The notes beneath the pieces were generated by a model that saw nothing but the letters and a program-made list of their open reading frames with translations, was not told where the DNA came from and did no database searches. A DNA stretch of 64,000 bases from Paracidovorax konjaci. Its GTDB lineage: Bacteria; Pseudomonadota; Gammaproteobacteria; Burkholderiales; Burkholderiaceae_C. This document shows, piece by piece, positions 58,826-64,000 of this stretch. Location of the stretch: assembly GCF_900112675.1 (NCBI RefSeq), contig NZ_FOMQ01000003.1, positions 310,001 through 374,000 on the forward strand, read 5' to 3'. Position numbers and translations under genes: made by a program. Position 1 is the stretch's first letter, and the number at the start of each line of letters is the position of its first letter.

Positions 58826-59070
58826 CCGCGGCGGCGGTGCCGCGGGCGCCCCTGCGCACCGCCGCGCAGGCAGCGCAGGTCTTCGCCCTGCTGCAGGCCG
58901 CGGCGCAGTCCCGCGGCATCGCCCTGCGCAAGCCGCCGCAAGCGCCCACCACCTGCTGCGGGCGCGGCTGCAACGGCTGCGTGTGGGAGGGCTTCTATGC
59001 CGCCGCCACCTGGTGGTGCGAAGACGCCGACCAGGCGCTGGCAGGCCCCGGGCCGGCACCGGGCCGCTGA
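58822..59070 (+). CDS. Oxidoreductase-like N-terminal domain protein (PF09791 type), 82 aa
   Basis: GTG start overlapping the preceding stop. Core KPPQAPTTCCGRGCNGCVWEGFYAA matches the short Pro-Cys motif (PxxPxxCCGxGCxxCVWxxY) of the oxidoreductase-like family; the four Cys could bind metal. Such small proteins occur widely in proteobacteria and in mitochondria; function unknown. Confidence 0.75.
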   Translation: MTAAAVPRAPLRTAAQAAQVFALLQAAAQSRGIALRKPPQAPTTCCGRGCNGCVWEGFYAAATWWCEDADQALAGPGPAPGR

Positions 59071-59160
59071 ACGGCGTCCAGGCCCCACCGAACCTCCCAG
59101 CTCGACAGAAATATCCCCTGTCCTGCAGAGTGGCTCACTGCCGCCCCTTATCCTCCGCGC

Positions 59161-60426
59161 ATGCAAGCCCTCAACCACCGCTCGACCGAGCAGGCAGAAA
59201 CCGTCTCCGCTCCCCTGCAGGCGCAGAGCAGGGCAGCACAGGCCCAGTCCTCCCTGCAACGCCTGCGGGCCGTGCGGGCCTCCGGGCTGCTGGACTCGCC
59301 GGCGGAGCCCGGCTTCGACAGCCTGACCGCCACGGCAGCCCGCCTGCTGGGCGCCGCCGCGTGCTTCATCTCCATCGTGGACGAGCAGCGCGACTTCTAC
59401 AAAAGCCAGTCCGGCTTTCCCGAGCCGCTGGCGGAAGCCCGGCAGATGGGCGGCCCCACCTTCTGCCATTTCACGCTGGACCGCGACGAAGCCCTGACCA
59501 TCGCCGACACCCATGCCGATCCGCAGTGGAAGGCCGTGCCCACGGTACAGAGCCTGGGAGTGCGTGCCTACGTGGGGGTGCCACTCAAGCTGGAGGGGCA
59601 GAACATCGGCAGTTTCTGCGTCATCGACACCGTTCCGCGGGCGTGGACGGCCGACGAGCTGGAGACGATCCGGCAGCTTGCCGTCTCCGCCGCGCGCGAA
59701 CTGGACCTGCGCGCTGCCCTGGTCGCCGCACAGCAGGCGGCCGCCATGGCCCGCGCCCAGGCGCTGTCACGCGAACGGGTGCTCGCCGTCGTCGCGCACG
59801 ACCTGCGCACGCCGCTGCAGGTGCTGCAACTGAGCGCCTCGCGCCTGAAGCGCGGCAGCGAGGGCCCGAACGAGGCCATCATCCAGCGCATGCTCTCGGC
59901 CGTCGGCATCATGGCCACGATGGTCGATGGCCTGCTCAAGCCCGACGACTCCGCATCCACCGTGCAGGCCATCGCGGTCGCGTCGCTGGCTGCCGATGCG
60001 GTGCACATGATGGCGCCCATCGCCGAGAAATGCCGTACCGCGCTGGTCGTCGGCCCGCTGCCCGAGGCCGTGGTGCGCGTGGACTACGGCCAGCTCGTGC
60101 GCGTGCTGGGCAACCTTATCGGCAATTCATTGAAATACTCGCCCGCGGGCAGCACCGTGCGACTGACCGGGGCCTGCAGCGGCACCGAGGCGCATCCGAC
60201 GGTCGAACTGACCGTGACCGACAACGGCGTCGGGATGGGCCCGGAAGAAATCGCCCGTGCGTTCGAGCCCGGCTGGCAGAGCGAAGCCGCCAAGGCCCGC
60301 AACGACGGCCTGGGGCTGGGCCTGGGCATCGTGAAATCGCTCGTGGAATCGAATGGCGGGCAGGTCCGCCTGGAAAGCAGCCCGGGCCAGGGCACTGCGG
60401 TCACCATCGCCCTGCCCCGCGCCTGA
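59161..60426 (+). CDS. GAF-domain sensor histidine kinase
   Basis: 421 residues, cytoplasmic (no membrane helix). GAF domain about residues 35-180 (SLTATAARLLGAAACFISIVDEQRDFYKSQSGFPEPLAE...YVGVPLKLEGQNIGSFCVID). Histidine box AVVAHDLRTPLQVLQLSASRL; ATPase N-box GNLIGNSLKYSPAGS, G1 VTDNGVGMGPEEIARAFEPG, G2 GLGLGLGIVKSLVESNGGQV. No response regulator gene is adjacent, so it is an orphan kinase. Signal unknown; GAF domains of this type can bind bilins, hemes or nucleotides. Confidence 0.92.
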   Translation: MQALNHRSTEQAETVSAPLQAQSRAAQAQSSLQRLRAVRASGLLDSPAEPGFDSLTATAARLLGAAACFISIVDEQRDFYKSQSGFPEPLAEARQMGGPTFCHFTLDRDEALTIADTHADPQWKAVPTVQSLGVRAYVGVPLKLEGQNIGSFCVIDTVPRAWTADELETIRQLAVSAARELDLRAALVAAQQAAAMARAQALSRERVLAVVAHDLRTPLQVLQLSASRLKRGSEGPNEAIIQRMLSAVGIMATMVDGLLKPDDSASTVQAIAVASLAADAVHMMAPIAEKCRTALVVGPLPEAVVRVDYGQLVRVLGNLIGNSLKYSPAGSTVRLTGACSGTEAHPTVELTVTDNGVGMGPEEIARAFEPGWQSEAAKARNDGLGLGLGIVKSLVESNGGQVRLESSPGQGTAVTIALPRA

Positions 60427-60465
60427 GCGGGGTCACTGCGCGCGCCGTGCCTGCGCGCCGGCGCT

Positions 60466-61092
60466 TCAGCGCGCGGCCACCATCCGCAGGCCGAGCCCGA
60501 TGAACACCGTGCCGGCGATGCGGTCCAGCCACAGGCCCGCTCTTGGCCGGCGGTTCAGCCAGCCGCCGATGGTCCCCGCGAAACAACCCAGCAGCCCGAA
60601 CAGCACGGCTGCCTGCAGCGTGAACAGCAGCCCCAGCACGCCGAGCTGCAGCCCCACGGCGCCCTGCGACGGAACCACGAACTGCGGCAGGAACGAGAGA
60701 AAGAACAGCACCACCTTGGGATTGACGGCATTCGCCACCATGCCCTTGGCGAACAGCGTCCGCAGCGGCTGGCCCGGCAGGCCTTGCGACTCCAGGCGCC
60801 CGCTTCCCGCGTGGCGCAGTGCCTGGATCCCGAGCCACACGAGGTAGGCGCCGCCCAGCCACTTGAGCGCCGTGAAGGCCACCGGCGAGGCCGCGATCAT
60901 CGCGCTCACCCCCACCACCGCCAGCACCGTGTGGCTGAGGCACCCCAGTGCGCAGCCGAGCCCGAAAGCGATGCCCTGCGACCGGCCACGCGACATGCCC
61001 ATTCCCAGCACCATGAGGTTGTCCGGCCCCGGCGTCGCAGTGATCAGGATGGCGGCCAGGAGGAAGGAGAGGATCTGTGCGGTGGTCAACAT
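60466..61092 (-). CDS. LysE-family amino-acid/metabolite exporter
   Basis: 208 residues with six predicted helices. Family start AQILSFLLAAILITATPGPDNLMVLGMGMSRGRSQGIAFGLGCALGCLSHTVLAVVGVSA, and the conserved KMVANAVNPK-type loop (FAKGMVANAVNPKVVLFFLSFLPQFV). Exports amino acids or homoserine-like compounds. It is divergent from the ThDP enzyme gene, with 170 bp between starts. Confidence 0.9.
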   Translation of the reverse strand: MLTTAQILSFLLAAILITATPGPDNLMVLGMGMSRGRSQGIAFGLGCALGCLSHTVLAVVGVSAMIAASPVAFTALKWLGGAYLVWLGIQALRHAGSGRLESQGLPGQPLRTLFAKGMVANAVNPKVVLFFLSFLPQFVVPSQGAVGLQLGVLGLLFTLQAAVLFGLLGCFAGTIGGWLNRRPRAGLWLDRIAGTVFIGLGLRMVAAR

Positions 61093-61262
61093 CGCGCGAT
61101 GATACGGGCGACCCGCGCCGGCCCGGCGCCGCACCTGTCGCGCACAGGAACACGGCCCTCTATGCAGCGGCAGCGCGCTGGGCGATAGTGGCGGGTGCAC
61201 CACCACGACCATCGCTCCATTGCTGCCGCTGACGCTGCCGCGGCGCAACATCCGCACGCTCC

Positions 61263-63002
61263 ATGACTTCCCTGCCGTCCCATCCCTCCGCCCTCACCGC
61301 CGCCAGCCCCGCTCCGGCGCACCCTTCCCCCGCCTCCCGCACGGGCGGCCAGGTGCTGGTCGACCAGCTCATCCTGCACGGCGTGCGCCAGCTCTTCTGC
61401 GTGCCCGGCGAAAGCTATCTGGCCGTGCTGGACGCGCTGCACGATGCCGACATCGCCGTCACCGTCTGCCGCCAGGAGGGCGGCGCGGCGATGATGGCCG
61501 AGGCACAGGGCAAGCTCACCGGGCAGCCCGGCATCTGCTTCGTCACGCGCGGGCCAGGCGCCACCAACGCCGCGGCGGGCATCCACATCGCACACCAGGA
61601 TTCGACGCCGCTCATCGTGTTCGTGGGGCAGGTGGCACGCGGCGCGCTCGGGCGCGAGGCCTTCCAGGAGCTGGACTACCCGGCCGTCTTCGGCACGCTG
61701 TGCAAATGGGTGGTGCAGGTGGACGATGCGAAGCGCCTGCCGGAGCTGGTCTCCCGCGCTTTCCATGCCGCCACCTCCGGCCGTCCGGGGTCCGTGGTCG
61801 TGGCACTGCCCGAAGACATGCTGACCGATGCGGTGCAGGTGGCCGACGCCCTGCCCTACGCCGTGGCCGAAACGCACCCCGGCGCCGACGCGCTGCGGGA
61901 GCTGGCCGGGCGGCTCGCCGCCGCCGAGCGGCCGGTGGCCATCCTGGGCGGCAGCCGATGGTCCGAAGCCGCGGTGCGCGACTTCGCAGCCTTCGCCGAG
62001 GCGTGGTCGCTGCCGGTCTATTGCTCGTTCCGCCGGCAGATGTTGTTTTCAGCCAGCCATGGCAGCTATGGCGGCGACCTGGGGCTGGGCGTGAATCCGA
62101 AGATCGTGGCCCGCATCCGCGCGAGCGATCTCGTCCTGCTGGTGGGCGGACGGCTGTCGGAAATTCCCTCGCAGGGGTATGGGCTGCTGGACATCCCCGT
62201 GCCCGCGCAGCCGCTCGTGCATGTGCATGCCGACGCGGACGAGCTGGGCCGCCTCTACCGCCCCACGCAGGCGATCCACGCCACGCCGCAGGCCTTCGCC
62301 GCCGCGCTGGCCGGCGTGCGGCCCGCCACGGCGGCGCACGGGGCAGGCCAGGCCGCCGAGGCCCATGCCGAGTACCTCGCATGGAGCGACCCGGCGCCCA
62401 TCCGCATTCCCGGCCCGCTGCAGATGGGCGAGGTGATGCAGCACCTGCGCGCGGTGCTGCCCGCCGATGCCATCTTCTGCAACGGCGCGGGCAACTTCGC
62501 CACCTGGGTGCACCGCTTCTGGCCGTTCACCGCCTATGCGAGCCAGCTCGCGCCCACCAGCGGCTCGATGGGCTACGGGCTGCCGGCGGGCGTGGGCGCC
62601 AAGCGGCTGTGGCCGCAGCGCGAGGTGGTGGTCTTCTCGGGCGACGGCGATTTCCTGATGCACGGGCAGGAATTCGCCACCGCCGTGCAATACGGCCTGC
62701 CGCTCATCGTCGTGCTGCTGGACAACGCCATGTACGGCACCATCCGCATGCACCAGGAACGCGAGTACCCCGGGCGCGTGAGTGCCACGCAGTTGAAGAA
62801 CCCGGATTTCAAGGCCTGCGCCCAGGCCTTCGGCGGGCATGGCGAGCGTGTGGAACGCACGGAAGACTTCGCACCCGCGCTGGCGCGCGCCCGCGCGAGC
62901 GGCCTGCCCAGCGTACTGCATTGCCTGCTGGATCCGGAGGCCATCACGCCCACGGGAACCCTGGCCGGCATCCGCGGCGCGGCGCGGGCTGCGGGCCGCT
63001 GA
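61263..63002 (+). CDS. ThDP-dependent enzyme, acetolactate synthase large-subunit-like
   Basis: 579 residues with the three-domain ThDP-decarboxylase layout. Seen: VDQLILHGVRQLFCVPGESYLAVLDAL, catalytic Glu in CRQEGGAAMMAEAQGKLTG, FVTRGPGATNAAAGIHIAHQDSTPLIVFVGQVAR, and the ThDP/Mg motif SGDGDFLMHGQEFATAVQYGLPLIVVLLDNAMYG. Closest to acetolactate synthase and glyoxylate carboligase relatives, but no small regulatory subunit gene follows, so it is probably not the biosynthetic IlvB. Product unknown. Confidence 0.85.
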   Translation: MTSLPSHPSALTAASPAPAHPSPASRTGGQVLVDQLILHGVRQLFCVPGESYLAVLDALHDADIAVTVCRQEGGAAMMAEAQGKLTGQPGICFVTRGPGATNAAAGIHIAHQDSTPLIVFVGQVARGALGREAFQELDYPAVFGTLCKWVVQVDDAKRLPELVSRAFHAATSGRPGSVVVALPEDMLTDAVQVADALPYAVAETHPGADALRELAGRLAAAERPVAILGGSRWSEAAVRDFAAFAEAWSLPVYCSFRRQMLFSASHGSYGGDLGLGVNPKIVARIRASDLVLLVGGRLSEIPSQGYGLLDIPVPAQPLVHVHADADELGRLYRPTQAIHATPQAFAAALAGVRPATAAHGAGQAAEAHAEYLAWSDPAPIRIPGPLQMGEVMQHLRAVLPADAIFCNGAGNFATWVHRFWPFTAYASQLAPTSGSMGYGLPAGVGAKRLWPQREVVVFSGDGDFLMHGQEFATAVQYGLPLIVVLLDNAMYGTIRMHQEREYPGRVSATQLKNPDFKACAQAFGGHGERVERTEDFAPALARARASGLPSVLHCLLDPEAITPTGTLAGIRGAARAAGR

Positions 63003-63015
63003 TCCGGCCGCCAGC

Positions 63016-63040
63016 TTCGGCCAGGCCGCAACGGGTTCGG
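63016..63040 (+). promoter_or_regulatory. PIP box (HrpX-type) upstream of the last gene
   Basis: TTCGG-N15-TTCGG, an exact match to the TTCGB-N15-TTCGB consensus, placed 14 bp after the stop of the ThDP enzyme gene. A YANNNT -10 hexamer (CACCAT, 63071-63076) follows at exactly 30 nt, the reported spacing for PIP-box promoters. The ATG at 63112 is 36 bp further on. Confidence 0.88.
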
Positions 63041-63070
63041 GTGCCCGGCAGCGGCCATGCATGCCGCGCG

Positions 63071-63076
63071 CACCAT
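63071..63076 (+). promoter_or_regulatory. -10 element paired with the PIP box
   Basis: CACCAT fits YANNNT and lies 30 nt downstream of the second TTCGG. Confidence 0.7.
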
Positions 63077-63111
63077 GGGTGCAGGTCATTGCCCACTGCC
63101 TGCCCCACCCC

Positions 63112-63909
63112 ATGTCGTTCCACCTTCCCAAGCTCGCTTTCTCGCACATCCGGAATGCCTTCGGCCTGCGTTCCAAGGCGCCGCCACCAGCAGCGCCGCC
63201 TCCCATGTCCCGGCACGGCGCCCGCGCAGCCCCGGAAGAGGGACGCGCCCCACCGCGGCGCACGGCCACGGGTCAGCAGGCGAATGCCAGCGCCCGGGCC
63301 ACCGACCGGCGCGGCCCCGCGCCCGGCGGCCCCTTTGCCGGTGCGGCCCGGAGCACTCCGCTGCGCACGGCGAACGGGCCGCGCCCTGGCGCCTTCCGGC
63401 CGGCGGCCGCGCCACCCGAGGCGCCCACCACGCCCGCAGGCAAGCTGCTGAAGGAATTCCAGCTGACCGACCTCGACCGCATGACCGACGCACAGCTCCA
63501 GAGCGTCGTCGACTTCCTGGGCGAGCGCCCCGGCAGTGCCGTCCAGGCCCCCTTGTCCCAGAACTGGCAGCGGCTGCGCAGCAGCTTCAACGACCATGAG
63601 ATACGGGCGCTGCTCACGGGCAAGACATCCCAGGTGCTGGACTTCCTGCTGACTCCCGCGAAGGCGCCCGAGGCCGCTCCCGCCAGGCTGGTGGGCATGG
63701 AGCAGGCAGATGCACTGCGGACACTGCGCGAGCGGGGGATGTCGGAAGAGATGCTCCGCGCGATGAAAAAAGACGTGTTCGATCAGGTCAAGTTCGGCGA
63801 CCTGGCCAGCGGCCATGCGCTCAACGCGAAATACCAGGCCTACGTGGCCGACGACTTCACGGAATCGGCCACCCACAAGAGTTATGCCAAGCTGCTGAAA
63901 AGCCTGTAG
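63112..63909 (+). CDS. Candidate type III secreted effector, not assigned to a known family
   Basis: 265 residues. The N-terminal 115 residues are basic, Pro/Ala/Ser/Arg-rich and predicted disordered (MSFHLPKLAFSHIRNAFGLR, then PPPAAPPP..., GRAPPRRTATGQQ), as is usual for type III secretion signals. The C-terminal 150 residues look helical (GKLLKEFQLTDLDRMTDAQL; DHEIRALLTGKTSQVLDFLL; GMEQADALRTLRERGMSEEM; SATHKSYAKLLKSL). No signal peptide, membrane helix or known catalytic motif. The start at 63112 is the first ATG after the PIP-box promoter. Secretion is inferred from the promoter and N-terminal composition; a Hrp-regulated accessory protein is the alternative. Confidence 0.78.
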   Translation: MSFHLPKLAFSHIRNAFGLRSKAPPPAAPPPMSRHGARAAPEEGRAPPRRTATGQQANASARATDRRGPAPGGPFAGAARSTPLRTANGPRPGAFRPAAAPPEAPTTPAGKLLKEFQLTDLDRMTDAQLQSVVDFLGERPGSAVQAPLSQNWQRLRSSFNDHEIRALLTGKTSQVLDFLLTPAKAPEAAPARLVGMEQADALRTLRERGMSEEMLRAMKKDVFDQVKFGDLASGHALNAKYQAYVADDFTESATHKSYAKLLKSL

Positions 63910-63951
63910 GCCCCCGCAGAAGGCGCCTTGCCGGCTCGCCGGTCTTAGGTC

Positions 63952-64000
63952 TCAGACCGTCTGCGCCACCGGGGCATCGCCGGGCGTGGGCAAGGCATCG
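63952..64000 (-). CDS. C-terminal end of a gene entering from the right edge
   Basis: On the minus strand the last codons read DALPTPGDAPVAQTV followed by TGA (63952-63954). Codon use looks like real coding sequence, but 15 residues do not allow identification. Confidence 0.4.
   Translation of the reverse strand, partial: DALPTPGDAPVAQTV

Noticed and set aside
61263-63002. Biosynthetic acetolactate synthase IlvB
   Set aside because: No ilvN-type small subunit gene follows, the next gene is under a PIP box, and the N-terminal extension is atypical; only the broader ThDP family is supported.

Overview
The window is chromosomal DNA from a GC-rich betaproteobacterium, most likely an Acidovorax/Paracidovorax-type member of the Comamonadaceae. 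This rests on codon use, on a Bug-family receptor beside a LysR regulator, and above all on two genes preceded by perfect plant-inducible-promoter (PIP) boxes. Such boxes mark the HrpX regulon of plant-pathogenic Acidovorax, Xanthomonas and Ralstonia relatives. The species is inferred, not proven. Coding density is high. No tRNA, rRNA, CRISPR array, prophage or complete insertion sequence was seen.

Layout. 1-6461: start of cysS, divergent from a run of envelope and proteostasis genes (TPR lipidation-free secreted protein, L,D-transpeptidase, ppiA, ppiB, lpxH, mtfA). 6484-11331: gamma-glutamyltransferase-like gene and Bug receptor divergent from a LysR regulator; a DUF1348 gene divergent from a TetR regulator across twin operators. 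11440-14738: a stand-alone 2-oxo-acid dehydrogenase E1 (AceE/MdeB-like) divergent from an Lrp/AsnC regulator. 14751-17392: ABM monooxygenase, DUF3014 protein and a YopJ-family type III effector with its own PIP box. 17509-21510: hydrolases, a ring-cleaving dioxygenase, arfB, aroQ and a secreted Pro/Tyr-rich protein. 21691-26720: glnS, a cold-shock-domain/excalibur membrane protein, katG. 26831-32030: DUF2322, lipoprotein hydrolase, SRPBCC protein, small proteins, clsB, M23 peptidase. 32098-35557: moxR-DUF58-TgpA-like operon. 35669-45662: rluE, lipoprotein, Sel1-repeat protein, nuclease, MFS exporter, chemoreceptor, hydrolase, solute-binding protein. 45894-48978: DUF1800/DUF1501 pair. 49012-57370: D-lactate-type dehydrogenase, DHH phosphoesterase, truC, MgtC, soxR with a classical SoxR box, a RidA-family gene and an MFS exporter. 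57421-64000: rbgA-like GTPase, small membrane genes, GAF histidine kinase, LysE exporter, a ThDP enzyme, and finally an unrecognised protein behind a perfect PIP box and matching -10 element.

Two themes stand out. First, virulence: genes at 16273-17289 and 63112-63909 both carry TTCGB-N15-TTCGB promoters, so the second is a strong candidate for an undescribed type III secreted protein. Second, small repeats: a 57-58 bp palindrome-headed repeat occurs four times, three times just after a stop codon and once in frame inside the E1 gene, where it adds a peptide segment. A separate element of about 270 bp (55381-55653) folds as a closing stem with two hairpin arms and lies between the RidA-family gene and its MFS neighbour.
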